This document shows positions 52,401-62,543 of a stretch of 64,000 bases of DNA, piece after piece. Origin of the DNA: Beroe ovata (Eukaryota; Ctenophora; Nuda; Beroida; Beroidae); assembly GCA_946803715.1 (NCBI GenBank), contig CAMPET010000253.1, positions 43,336 to 107,335 of the forward strand, written 5' to 3'. The notes below the pieces were generated by a model, which worked only from the letters and a program-made list of their open reading frames with translations, was not told the DNA's origin and did no database searches. Position 1 is the stretch's first letter, and each line of letters begins with the position of its first letter. The translations under genes were made by a program, and so were the position numbers.

Positions 52401-52539
52401 ATACTTTTGATAGGGTTTTATCATCTTCAGAACTGTAGTTATATCCACTGATATAGCTCCTTGTTGCGAGGAGAGTATTAAGGTCTTTAACACCAGCAGA
52501 CATCCTCCTAATTTGTAGATGCTGAACAATATGTCTCAT
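49441..52539 (-). CDS. AARS1: Alanyl-tRNA synthetase
   Basis: Charges tRNA-Ala, with editing of mischarged Ser/Gly. One intronless frame, 1032 aa. The class II catalytic core starts near residue 80 ([14 protein letters not shown]) with [17 protein letters not shown], the [20 protein letters not shown] block, [20 protein letters not shown] and motif 3 (DTGLGLERI). The editing domain has HTATH and the CGGTH zinc/proofreading motif, followed by the C-Ala domain with [14 protein letters not shown]-like residues. The core matches cytosolic eukaryotic AlaRS. The first ATG (52539) gives an N-terminal extension of about 75 residues whose first 13 ([12 protein letters not shown]) are basic and amphipathic, like a mitochondrial presequence. 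A second ATG (52503, MSAGVKD) would give a shorter form. The upstream codon at 52542 is TTG, not a start. C2CD3 follows 490 bp downstream on the same strand. Confidence 0.96.
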   Translation of the reverse strand: [1032 protein letters not shown]

Positions 52540-52761
52540 CAATATTTTTACATCATACCATAATTGTCATGAATGGATGATATCTAATGGAATAATTGGA
52601 ATAAAAACAAGCTAAGTGGAATGGACAAAATATAAAGGCTGGATATCTAATCGTTGACAAGGGTTAGAAGTGATGGTGCTAAGCTAGAAGAGGGCAGCAG
52701 ACATAATTGAGCATAACATTCTTTATCAAAAATACCAGTGATCACTGATCAGATTTAGTTG

Positions 52762-52848
52762 GCTGTCGATGATAGCCTCTGTCGAGAATTTCATTGTGCG
52801 CGCGCCGCAAATTATTTTCGCGTCAGCTGGGCCTAGCATCGCCAGGCA
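52762..52848 (+). repeat. Dispersed repeat, copy D
   Basis: GCTGTCGATGATAGCCTCTG, TCGAGAATTTCATTGTGCGC, then CGCGTCAGCTGGGCCTAGCA and TCGCCAGGCA. An inverted fragment (GATGCTAGGCCC, about 52911-52922) follows. Confidence 0.8.
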
Positions 52849-53017
52849 AAGATTTGCTCAATAATTAACTGGAGCTTCCAGCCTTCTAATTCTGTTCATG
52901 TTATTCGATCCTGATGCTAGGCCCTCTGACGCCGCGAAGCAATGTGCACACGCTGCGCGTGCGCACTGCGCGTCCCTAACGTGTTCTACTCGGTGATTGG
53001 TGAACTGAAAAGCTCGT

Positions 53018-53155
53018 TGTCGATCGATGATAGACCCTGTCGAGAATTTCGTTTTGCGCGCGCGCGGCTCAAACAGTCAAACTTATTCTCAGGACTCAGA
53101 CAGCTGACGCAATAGCCGCTTCGCGGCTTACATCAGCGGTCTAGCATCGCCAGGC
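53018..53155 (+). repeat. Dispersed repeat, copy E (fullest)
   Basis: TGTCGATCGATGATAGACCC, TGTCGAGAATTTCGTTTTGC, an inner TTATTCTCAGGACTCAGACA, then GCGGCTTACATCAGCGGTCT and AGCATCGCCAGGC. The extra ~50 bp shared in part with copy C suggests this is the longest form in the window. Confidence 0.85.
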
Positions 53156-53218
53156 CAGAAGACAAAAAGGTCGTAGATGTTCCCGCGCTGCGTGACCCAA
53201 ATACTCCGCGCGCGGAGT

Positions 53219-53545
53219 ATTTGTGGATGGATCAGAAGGGTCAAATTCTATTTTTCCGTGTGACCCTCCTGATCCACACGTGGATCACAGGGTACTTCAT
53301 CTTAGGTGATCCTTCTGATCCACGTGGCGCTTCTCTGGGGTCAACTTCAAGTCAAAATTCGGTGATCCTCCTGATCCACCTTAGTTGGATCAGGAGGGTC
53401 AATCAAATCTAATTTGACCCCAGGGAAGCGCCACGTGGATTAAAAGGGTCACCTAGGATGAACCCTGTGATCCACTTGTGGATCAGGAGGGTCAAATTAT
53501 ATTTTTCAGAGATAAAATTCCGGGTGAGCCTTCTGATCCGCCATG
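53219..53545. mobile_element. Foldback (MITE-like) element, copy 2 of GATCAGGAGGGTC family
   Basis: An inverted-repeat element centred near 53382. GGATCAGAAGGGTCAAATTC, CCACACGTGGATCACAGGGT and CACGTGGCGCTTCTCTGGGG on the left are mirrored by CCCAGGGAAGCGCCACGTGG, ACCCTGTGATCCACTTGTGG and GAGGGTCAAATTATATTTTT on the right. It matches the element at 12640-12930. No ORF. Confidence 0.8.
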
Positions 53546-53779
53546 CTTAGGCAGAGGCTGATCATCAGATCATCATAACATTAACAACAACATGACATTG
53601 ACAACATCGAATTCACTGAAAGGTAAATGAGTGCGATCATATCCATTGTACAGTGTAGTGGATCGACACGAAACGGAAAGAGAAACATAAAAGGCACGGA
53701 AATGCCCCCTCCCCTTGATGGAATGTGCATGTCCTAATTCCCATTTTCCGATTCTGCATCCATCACGAATAATCTACTT

Positions 53780-56700
53780 CTAAACAACCTCCACTGCGAC
53801 TGCGGATGATGTGACCCCGCAGTTATTGTCTTCACGACTTATCAGACCGTATCCAGTGAGGCCCCAATTAGTGGTCCAGTTGTTTCGGATGATCCAGTAA
53901 GGTTTCCCGTGTAACTGTCCGTAACCCACCACAATTACGGCGTGGACTAAATCATCACCCGTCTTCTCTGGAAGAAGTGATACTGATAGAGTTTGATTCA
54001 AACAATAATTCGAAACAAAAAGGTACTGATTCCAGCTTCGATTAGTACTTCTATCTATTGATGCGGACTACATCAATTGATGCTCATGCAGACTACCTCA
54101 ATTGATGCGGACTACATCAATTGATGCAGACTTTCACAAAGACTGACGTGCAATTGGATTCGTTTATCAACCAGTTCCAAATCACTATCAGTCGTAACTC
54201 ACTGCAGTTTGACTCGTAGTAGACGCCACTCTCGTAGAATCGGAAAGACTTGTGCTGGGAATCCATGTTGATGGCTACCGCTCCCATCGTGAAGAGGGCC
54301 AGCTTGAGGTTTTCCTCCCCAGAAACATTGAAATATCGCTTAACTTGGACCCTGCGCTGGGTGTCGTTGTGGTGACATAGACCCTCCTGAAAGTGAAACA
54401 ACATGAGTTCACTGCGATAAATTGCGCGACCCTTGAGGACAATTATAGGACACTATGCCACTGCTGACGACAGTAGGATACTAATTCACTGCCTGGGGTC
54501 TCGGGATCTGTCAGTCAGTTCAATGACAGCATTTTGAAGTGAAGCTACACTGGTACTCGATCTTCATATTATGATGGTATTATCAGGAGGAGTGAGCGAG
54601 TGCCCCCATCTCTCGTTGTCTATCTTCCCATTTTGTATGGATCATTCCGATTGTGATGTTCAACTATCATATATCATGTTCCCATCATGCTGCCCATTCT
54701 AAATGGCGTCACGGGCACGAACTTTCCAATCAGCATGCTGGACTTGGAACCGAGTACCAGAATGTGAAGTACCAGAATGTGAAGTACAGTAAGACCGGAT
54801 AGACATCAATGTATCATCACATCATAGGATGAATTCAAGCCTTATATGATAGGATAAAAGCAGTAAGGTAATGGGGCTCAAAACTACTCACAGTAATGGG
54901 GTTCACAACTACTCACAGTCATGAGGTACGGCCCGTAATCCAGGTCGTATGCAATCCCATCGTGATCCATCATCCACTCATAGGCCCTCCAAACGTGGCC
55001 CCCGTCACACCCATAGTTCCCGTATCCCCATGAGCAGTCCATCAAACTGCGCGGGTGTAACATATATAAATCACCAAAACAGGCTCCTGACATGAGGAAT
55101 ACCTGGTATTCAATACCAATAATTCCAGTGCGGGAAACGAATTACAGCATTTGACCAGACTCACTCCTGTTCTGAAAGCTTCACACGGTAACCGTGTTTT
55201 TTGTAGAAATTTCCCTCCAACGCCCCGACGGTGGCGAACGCCCAGCAGGAGCCGCACATGGCTTGATCTGGTACCTCATTAACGCCACCTGGGATATAAG
55301 CTACCGCCTACCTTACAACGCTACGATAACAGTAACTGATTACAGGAGGCGATTAAATGTTCCAATTTTGAGAGACAGATGAGGGTTATTATTACGAAAT
55401 AGAAATTAAAAGTTGCACATTACTTGAATCTGTTAATCATTCCTTCCTGCTGCAACGATATTACCTTCTATTCTCAAGTCTAACTCGTGCGGCACCACAA
55501 TGTCTGACAAAGATGCGTCATCAGGGAAGCGGGATGAGTGGACGGGGTAGTTCAAAGCTGACACGTCTCGCCTGGAACTATCCACTGTATCCAGGTTTAT
55601 TGTGGATATAATGTTGAGCCTTGTAATGCAATATTAAATGGGTGCCAGGTTAAATGTTTCTATTCACTTTCAATTGGCAACCACTCCGGCCGCGGATGTC
55701 TGCCCCAATCTATGTGTTGCCAATGATTCAAGAGACATTGTCTGCAAATATTTTCACCACACCACATGCACAAGAATTTGGGTCACGCGCAGCGCGGGAA
55801 AACATGAGACTTACTTGGTGTTCAGTTGCGGTAACTCGTCTGCTAGATGATTAACCCCCAGTCTGTATGAGAGTCCCTGTCTGTTCTTTGAGTTGATGTA
55901 CCTGTGTGGATTATTAAAATAGTGCGACATTCACTCGTGCACTTCTCAGAAATGATACCCAACTGTTTTGTGCAGAATATTTCGTTCATAATTTTCCCGC
56001 AGGCCACTCCTTTTGTCACTAGCTGAACAATAGCAATGAGCAGCAGCTGTATTGATGTAAAAAAGTCCCGGAACCCATTGACACACTCAATACGCATATT
56101 AAATGCGATTGACAAAATGAAAATCAGAATCAAATCATGAGGTCACCTAACACTGTTGCGATACGCAGCAAATCTATCGCTATGCTCCTGCGCAGAATCG
56201 TAAGTTTTATTGTGTTTCCTGTGAAACTCTGCAAAGTTGTCCTCGTGGTTGTGATTATCGTTGATTATGTCGCCAAACAGGTCGTTATCCGCTCCTGGGA
56301 AAAGCTCGTGTTTAACGGGGCACGGTAATTAGTAATTAGTTACAGAGATTCCTTCCTTCAAGTAGACTGTATAATATTCGCTTCACTAATATGATCGGTT
56401 ATTGAGTATTGACTCCAATTCCGACATCGCTGGTGGGACACCGGTGCCACATGGCGGCACGACACTGGTGCAACACTGGTGCAACACTGGTACGATGCCG
56501 GAGTGACACACATGATACACCAGCGCGGTGCGACACATTCTGACCTGCGTGTTTCCCCGTCTCCGTGAAGTTCTTGCATTCCAATCCGTGGTACGCGGTT
56601 AGAAATACAGCTGGGTTCATATCGGGCAGCTAGATAGAGAAAAGGATCACTGAATTAAGTTGATATCCTTTAAACACTGATCATGATACGTGAGCAATGC

Positions 56701-57944
56701 TGATCAGTGATCACGTATAATATCAGCTTAATGACGTGTCCGTATAACGTGTCAGTATCACGTGTCAGTAGGTACAACTACATAGTGATGATAGACAGCT
56801 GGCCGCGTCTAAACAAACCTCCTCAAAGCGGAAATAGTCGATGATGTACTTATCGATGTGGTAGTCGGCGACTATGTTTCGACCAGTCATTACCAGTTTT
56901 ACCGGAATCTGATCACCGTACACGTAGAATCTATAGGGTGGTAGAGGGGTTAATTCGGAATTTAGGGCGAAGCGGAAATTTGCCGATTTGGAACCTTAAA
57001 AAACCATCCCCCCTGTCTCTTTAATGCTAATGAGAGCACCAAAATTGAACACAGCTTAGCTATGCATACTTAAGTACTCACGTGTAGGTCTGGTTGATAT
57101 GTGACGTGTTGCTAGGCAAGGAGTGATACATCCACTTGTTGCACGTGATCCCATTGACCTCCTCCTCTCCCACCAGCTCAAAAGGCGTGGTGTCCGGCAA
57201 GACACTCTGACAATGTGGATGTCATGCAGTGCAGCAGTGATCAGTGACATGCATTCCTCAGATGTATCACATTGAGTTGACCTATAAAAATTACTATAAA
57301 CCTGGGGTGAAAGTGGATGCTCCGGATTGAAATCTGTCATGAAACACGTCCGTACATTCATTGCTGTGTCATCTGTGAACGGTAGGATCTTGAACGAAGC
57401 TCGTTTCATCGTATCGATGATATTCGTCACAACACCACCATAAAAATCTGGAGAAATGAAATGGACGTGAGAGGTTTGAATGGAACGAGCAAAAACTATA
57501 ACTATAAGGGCAAATAAAATTGTATTGCATGGTTCCCAATCAACGCGTTTAATTTCTTTATCCGTCCTTCCTGAACCAATGAAATAAGTGAAGAGTGGTT
57601 AGGCAATCAACTTCTGTATAGCCAATTGCTACACTTAGGTTGTCGATCCCACACCCACCTATCCTACTCTTGCCGAGGGACGCTGAATACCATGCTTCAA
57701 ATGGCTCATCAATTTCCGCCACGGGTAACCGCACTGTTCCCGTAGCTCGGTATTCCTTGAAAAAATTCAGAGTCGGTTTTGGCCGCGCTCCCTGCATATC
57801 ATGAGCACCGTTTTGCTCTACCATGACACCTCGCGTCTCAAGACTGACACCCCGCGTCTCAAGACTGACACCCCGCGTCTCAAGACTGACACCACCATGA
57901 CAAAATGGTATCAGCAAAAGAAGGATGAGGGGTACCATCTTCAT
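53780..57944 (-). CDS. Papain-family (C1A) cysteine protease with I29 propeptide and N-terminal extension
   Basis: A secreted or lysosomal thiol protease. Exons in order: 57944-57659, 57447-57302, 57206-57082, 56930-56819, 56629-56545, 56294-56147, 55901-55815, 55571-55465, 55288-55165, 55046-54917, 54386-54203 and 53967-53780, phases consistent, giving 573 aa. Signal peptide [17 protein letters not shown], then GVSLETR three times, then an extension of about 200 residues with [23 protein letters not shown] and NGITCNKW. The I29 inhibitor domain has [14 protein letters not shown] and [10 protein letters not shown]. The catalytic domain has [12 protein letters not shown] (Cys), [27 protein letters not shown] (His) and [13 protein letters not shown] (Asn). 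The layout matches invertebrate and Dictyostelium CfaD-like proteases, not cathepsin C. The usual QG before the catalytic CGSCW is QAM here. The ATG is 57944; the codon at 57950 is GTG. Confidence 0.9.
54057..54131. repeat. Tandem repeat, CAATTGATGCGGACTACAT units
   Basis: About four 19-26 bp units lie in the last intron of the protease gene. Confidence 0.85.
57826..57892. repeat. Coding 21-bp tandem repeat x3 in protease exon 1
   Basis: Three identical 21-nt units encode GVSLETR directly after the signal peptide; a fourth partial unit (GVMVEQ) follows. The near-identical DNA suggests recent expansion. Confidence 0.9.
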
Positions 57945-58585
57945 GGTCACTGCTATAATTTAGTACGAAGAGCGTGAAAAGGATATAAAAATGAGTGACC
58001 ACCAAACAAATTTCTAAAAGGAGTCTTACGATTGAAGACATGATGTTTATAATGGATGCCATGAACTAGGTTGGATTCGTCAACGACAATGCTAAATTGA
58101 TTCGCGGCTCACTATTTTTTTTGTTTTGGGCTATTGGAGCAACTGTGAGCTCAATAATCGAATTTCTCCTCATATGCGAATCCGATTGCACGGAATTGGA
58201 AAAACGATAGACGACATTCAAGTGTCTATAGTCATTTTTCTGAAATGGTCATCTTCAGACGCACCTGGTCGATTTAGCTTATGAACACAGGAATCGCTGT
58301 ACTATGCACACAGCCAGGAGCTAATGCTGTTTGCACACTAACGTGACTTTGTGAACGATATTTTATGCAATATCGGTCATCATGGCATGAACAATGAACA
58401 TATTACTATGTCACAACTCACCATGACATGAACATATTACTATGTCATCATGACATGAACATATTATGTCATCATTGCACGTGCTTTAGTATGTGTAGAC
58501 TGCATAGTATGTACTATGTAGTATAAAAGTTCCATGCTTTGATTGTAAATGTCTCCACATTGTAAATTATCCCCTATAGGATAAA
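57945..58585. other. Divergent promoter region between protease and MFS genes
   Basis: The 641-bp interval must hold both promoters. It contains tandem CATGACATGAACATATTACT units (58381-58470). No coding sequence is seen. Confidence 0.55.
58381..58470. repeat. Tandem repeat, CATGACATGAACATATTACTATGTCAT units
   Basis: Three imperfect ~30-bp units, partly palindromic (ATGACATG...CATGACAT), end about 115 bp before the MFS ATG. Confidence 0.85.
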
Positions 58586-59902
58586 ATGGCGCATGGTGAA
58601 AGCAAACCTCTTCAGGGATCTGATAAACCGGAACCATGGACAAGGAGGGATTACCTACTTACTGTGATGGCGTTCTTGGTCAAGTTTGGAGACAGTGTTG
58701 AGATCTATCTACCGGGTGTAATAACCCAGCAGGTGTCATGCGAACTGGATGTAAGTACTGTTCGAGAGGGTATCTTAGCTGTGATCCTATACCTGTGTTG
58801 GGGGATTGCGACAATGCTGTCAGTTCCCATTTCCACAAAGTTCGGAGATAGGTTTACCCTCCTCCTGTCCCTGTACCTCTCCATCATATCTACAGTGCTG
58901 TGCGCCGTTGTTCCCAACTACTACACTTTCCTCCTCTCGAGAGCATTGATAGGCGTGTGTGGCGGACTCAACTCCTCTTCTCTCGTGACGTTCCTGGCTA
59001 AAGCCATGTCATCCAAGGATGCATTCAACAAGAGCTTTTTCCTGGCGTCCGGCATAGGAATGACCCTGGGCGGAACCTGGATTTCAATCATGAGTTATCT
59101 TCTCTTGGAGCTTATGAATTGGAGGAATTTCGTTCTTCTTACTTCAATTCCTCTCTTTGTTCCCCCTATAGTGATGATTCACTTCTGTTCCATTGATGAT
59201 GTCGTGAAGGAAGAGAACGTCAACAGTCCAGAAGCAACCCGTGAAGATCCAGAGAGTAACACAATTAATTCCTCTAGTGATGCAACAGATGAAGCAGACA
59301 AGGTTCCAAATGTAGCTTTACGGGTCTTCAAATCGAGCCTCTTTTCGTTCTCCAACGTGTGCCTTGGCTACGGTGGGATAATCTTTGTTCCGTGGGTAAT
59401 CAGGTCGTTTAACATCGACAACATTAAGGATGTGATCAGTGATCGTTGTTCTGTTGCAGTGCAAGGGACCGAGTTCTTCATCTTGACCATTGCTACAGGG
59501 GCAACTAACATTGTCGGAAGAATGATTGGCTATCAGTTGTGGTATAGAATAGGATTCTTGCCGCAGCAGGCAACTATAACCGCAGTGATGGCAGTCTGTT
59601 TTGGCGCCACTCTAGCAGAACCAGGGTTCATCCTGACCATGATTCTGTTGGGCTTGGTAAAGCTGTGTTACTCTATCCAAGCAGTAGAGTTGTCCATGCT
59701 CTACGCAGACTATGACTACTATGAGTATGGGAAGTCTGCATTCAGGATAGGTACGAGTGTCACGATTGCAGCTGCACTGTTAGGATCCACAGTAGGCACA
59801 TCCGTGGCAGCCTTCCTAGACACATATACCACTCTCATGGTATACTTGGTGATATCACTCGTGCATCTCGCCAACGTCATATTCATGTCCGAGCGGCGGT
59901 AA
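58586..59902 (+). CDS. Major facilitator superfamily transporter (SV2/SLC22-like)
   Basis: A polytopic membrane transporter; the substrate is unknown. A single-exon frame of 438 aa. A short charged N-terminus (SDKPEPWTRRDYLL) leads into TM1. Further hydrophobic segments follow, including ILAVILYLCWGIATMLSVPI, the MFS loop motif in degenerate form (STKFGDRFTLLLSL), LLSRALIGVCGGLNSSS and SFFLASGIGMTLGGTW. A hydrophilic central loop (about 220-255, rich in Glu/Ser/Asn) precedes the second half with LGYGGIIFVPW, ATGANIVGRMIGYQ and a last TM near LMVYLVISLVHLAN. About 10-12 TM segments can be counted. The length is short for SLC22 proteins and the large first extracellular loop of that family is absent. 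An acceptor-like ctatag lies 6 nt before the ATG. Confidence 0.85.
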   Translation: MAHGESKPLQGSDKPEPWTRRDYLLTVMAFLVKFGDSVEIYLPGVITQQVSCELDVSTVREGILAVILYLCWGIATMLSVPISTKFGDRFTLLLSLYLSIISTVLCAVVPNYYTFLLSRALIGVCGGLNSSSLVTFLAKAMSSKDAFNKSFFLASGIGMTLGGTWISIMSYLLLELMNWRNFVLLTSIPLFVPPIVMIHFCSIDDVVKEENVNSPEATREDPESNTINSSSDATDEADKVPNVALRVFKSSLFSFSNVCLGYGGIIFVPWVIRSFNIDNIKDVISDRCSVAVQGTEFFILTIATGATNIVGRMIGYQLWYRIGFLPQQATITAVMAVCFGATLAEPGFILTMILLGLVKLCYSIQAVELSMLYADYDYYEYGKSAFRIGTSVTIAAALLGSTVGTSVAAFLDTYTTLMVYLVISLVHLANVIFMSERR

Positions 59903-60298
59903 ACGATACTGATCCGCTACACTCTCTCAATGCTAGATATAACTCATCCACTATCCAGTTATAATTATACATGTTACAAGTTCTGAAAAGGGTTTAGAAA
60001 TAACTGTTACTTTCACAGCTTCAAAAAAGCCTCACATTGAACTATCCGCAATGATAAAACACTATACTGCAAAAAAAAGTTAGTGAAGATATTATAATTG
60101 GCTGTTTGACTATGCTAATGTTTACATTTTAGGTAAGACAAAAAAATCTGTATGGTAGATGGTTAACATTTTGACTAACATTATTCGTCGAGTTGTGTTT
60201 CAAAACCAAATCAAGTTTCAGCAAAACCGTTTATTAATTTAACCTTTAATCAATTCTCATTTTAACCTTGAACAAATTTTAATTTTTTCTTGGGAGGG
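59903..60298. other. Convergent 3' spacer
   Basis: AT-rich sequence between the ends of the MFS gene (+) and the cysteine-rich gene (-). Nothing is recognised. Confidence 0.5.
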
Positions 60299-61321
60299 CT
60301 AAAAGGAGTCATTCTGGTGCATTTCGGGGTATATCCAGTGAATGAAAAGAGAAGTGAGGAGTACACCGATGGAAAGTGATGGAGAGTTGTAATCTCTGTT
60401 TTTATCCGGTATCGTCTCCACACACCAACTCTCACCAAAGCACGGACCACACCCATTTCCTGTGTACCCGTCCCTGTGATTCCTCCCCACGGGTCGATTA
60501 CACGTGATATGGGAGGGGTCGGTACACGGCTCTACAAAATCAGACATCGTCCATGATCCAGTGAGGTTACTCCACCACCATCTGTAACACGTGATGAAAT
60601 CTGGTTTGGCTGGCCACGTGTTGCAGAGATTGTATGAACAATTAAAACACTTGGACTCATCCAAACACGTGTTTCCACACCCGAATTCTGGCTCTTCTGG
60701 CTGGATGCCCGAGTATATGACGGACCGAGAACACACGCCCGGATACGTTGCGTAAGGGCAGAACCGAATGGAGAGAGCTTCCAACTCCTCCTTGTTCCTA
60801 GCTCGTCCTATCTTGCAGACTTTATATTTGTAGAGTTTGTTGCAGCTCGGAGCAGGACAATGCACACACGTGGTCGAGTTTCCACCACGTGTAGGACACC
60901 CACCACAGGAAGAAGAGTCTGTCATCACGTGTCCTGGAGATGGGTCCGCAGTCTCGTCTGGTGACAGCATGATCTTACACTCCATGTGTTGAACTTTGCT
61001 TCCGATTCCATTATTTTCATAGAGGATACACGATTCCTTTTCTTCGCGTTCTCTGATGAAGTTCCCCGAGATTTCGTATGCGTGACACTGGTAATACATC
61101 GCCCGAGAGCTGCAAGTGTGCCTCCGATAAATCGGCGGAATCGTCTGTAGCTTCTCACAGTCATACACCTTTGTCTCTTCAGTAGAATAAGTGGGAGTAT
61201 GGGTCGTTTCACAGTAAAGGCAATCATCCTTGATTGTTGTCGGCACTGATTGTTGAGATGACCAAGTCCAGAGATGGAGATACAGATAGAAACCAATAGT
61301 AGGATGCAGATCCATTGACAT
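60299..61321 (-). CDS. Cysteine-rich, Ly6/uPAR-like secreted or GPI-anchored protein, copy 1
   Basis: A single-exon 340-aa protein. The first ~25 residues (MSMDLHPTIGFYLYLHLWTW) are hydrophobic and act as a likely signal peptide. The body is Cys-rich with spaced modules: DDCLYCETT, SCGGCPTRGG, CVHCPAPSCNKL, GCGNTCLDESKCFNCSYNLCN and GNGCGPCFGESWC. The repeated C-x2-C...C-N endings (APSCN, YNLCN) resemble Ly6/uPAR three-finger domains, but spacing is not exact and no family is assigned. The C-terminus has a hydrophobic stretch (SIGVLLTSLFIHWIY) followed by a short polar tail, which could be a GPI signal or a membrane anchor. N-glycosylation sites are present (NCS, NLT, NST). A close partial copy lies at 62544-62990. 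Confidence 0.75.
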   Translation of the reverse strand: MSMDLHPTIGFYLYLHLWTWSSQQSVPTTIKDDCLYCETTHTPTYSTEETKVYDCEKLQTIPPIYRRHTCSSRAMYYQCHAYEISGNFIREREEKESCILYENNGIGSKVQHMECKIMLSPDETADPSPGHVMTDSSSCGGCPTRGGNSTTCVHCPAPSCNKLYKYKVCKIGRARNKEELEALSIRFCPYATYPGVCSRSVIYSGIQPEEPEFGCGNTCLDESKCFNCSYNLCNTWPAKPDFITCYRWWWSNLTGSWTMSDFVEPCTDPSHITCNRPVGRNHRDGYTGNGCGPCFGESWCVETIPDKNRDYNSPSLSIGVLLTSLFIHWIYPEMHQNDSF

Positions 61322-61447
61322 CAGGAGATCAGGGTTAGTGCGTGCTATATCCTAAACGGAAGCTTGGTGTGATCTACAATCACAGATTTATCAATCATCA
61401 ATGAATTACTTCAACGAATTCATAATCAGACATGAGTCGACGATCGC

Positions 61448-62090
61448 AGACAGACAGTCAAACACACATACACACACATACACATACACACGTCACACAC
61501 AGACATTATACACACACAGACATTATACACACACGCAAATACACAGACATTCAACACAAACAAGCAAATAGATTGAACGCCATTACATTTTGTTTACAGT
61601 TTGCGTTCTCTACACCATCACATCATGGCGATTTGAGAACACACTGTCACCATTCACCACACTGTCACACTCACCACTCACCACATTATCACAACTCACT
61701 ACACTTTCACGGGTTACCACACACTGTCACGGTTCACTACACAGTCATGATGGGTCACCACAGAATCGCCACACATTGTCACCATTAACCACACAGTCAC
61801 GGGTCACCACACAGTCATGATGGGTCACCACAGAATCGCCACACATTGTCACCATTAACCACACAGTCACGGGTCACCACACAGTCATGGGTCACCACAC
61901 AGTCGCCAAACACTGTCACCACTCATCAGATTGTCACCACACACTGTCACCACACACTGACTACTGATACCACTCACCTCATTGTCACCACTAACCACAC
62001 TGTCACCAATGACCACGCTGTCACCATTCACCAATCTGTCACCATTCACCACACTGTCACCACACACTGTCACCACACACCACACTATAG
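61448..62090. repeat. CA-rich array then CACTGTCACC minisatellite
   Basis: 61448-61560 is ACACACACA-type repeat. About 61630-62090 is built of variants of CACCACACTGTCACC and a longer unit, ACAGTCACGGGTCACCACAC, with a ~70-bp higher-order duplication (GTCATGATGGGTCACCACAG twice). The open frames here are repeat products. Confidence 0.85.
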
Positions 62091-62249
62091 GATTTTGAGA
62101 TGGTCCACCGTCCACGACCAAATATTACTAACTCAAATATCTGGATGAACGCATGAATTTTTCATTGTTTACAGGTTGACTCGATCCCGTTTTCAATAAG
62201 TATACCTATATAAACAGCTCACAACGAATACTTTGTGAGTATCACACAT

Positions 62250-62313
62250 AGCGAATGAAAAGGGAAGTGAGGAGTACACCGATGGAAAGTGATGGAGAGT
62301 TGTAATCTCTGTT
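62250..62313 (-). pseudogene. Fragment of cysteine-rich gene 3' end
   Basis: The ~64 bp are almost identical to 62582-62647 and to 60341-60406 (GCGAATGAAAAGGGAAGTGA... to TGTAATCTCTGTTTTT). It is an orphan piece of the terminal coding region left by duplication. Confidence 0.8.
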
Positions 62314-62543
62314 TTTTAAATCACCGACCATTCTCCTGATGCTTTTGGACTATTTTACACCTCCTTTATAACAACCACGGTGTCTTTATTGACTAAGCGC
62401 AGTGTGGTAAATGGTTTACAACAAAATATTTTGACAAAATGAAAAATTATTCGTCAAGTTGTGTTTCAAAACCAAATCAAGTTTAAGCAAAACTGTTAAT
62501 TAATTTTAACCTTGAACAAATTTTAATCTTTTCCTTGGAAGGG

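Larger units (their letters stand above)
52540..53779. other. 1.2 kb spacer between AARS and protease gene, repeat-rich
   Basis: It contains two dispersed-repeat copies and a foldback element. No gene is seen. It must contain the AARS promoter and the protease 3'UTR. Confidence 0.6.
61322..62543. other. Spacer between cysteine-rich loci
   Basis: Mostly CA-rich and CACCACAC/TGTCAC minisatellite (61448-62090), then a fragment of the cysteine-rich gene's 3' end (62250-62313). No gene. Confidence 0.65.

Noticed and set aside
56358-56620. Two 73-aa minus-strand ORFs rich in Cys, His and Ser
   Set aside because: Only 56629-56545 is a real protease exon; the rest is an intronic GCAACACTGGT-type repeat.
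61432-62148. ORFs of 76-118 aa (Thr/His-rich)
   Set aside because: They are translations of the CA and CACTGTCACC arrays.
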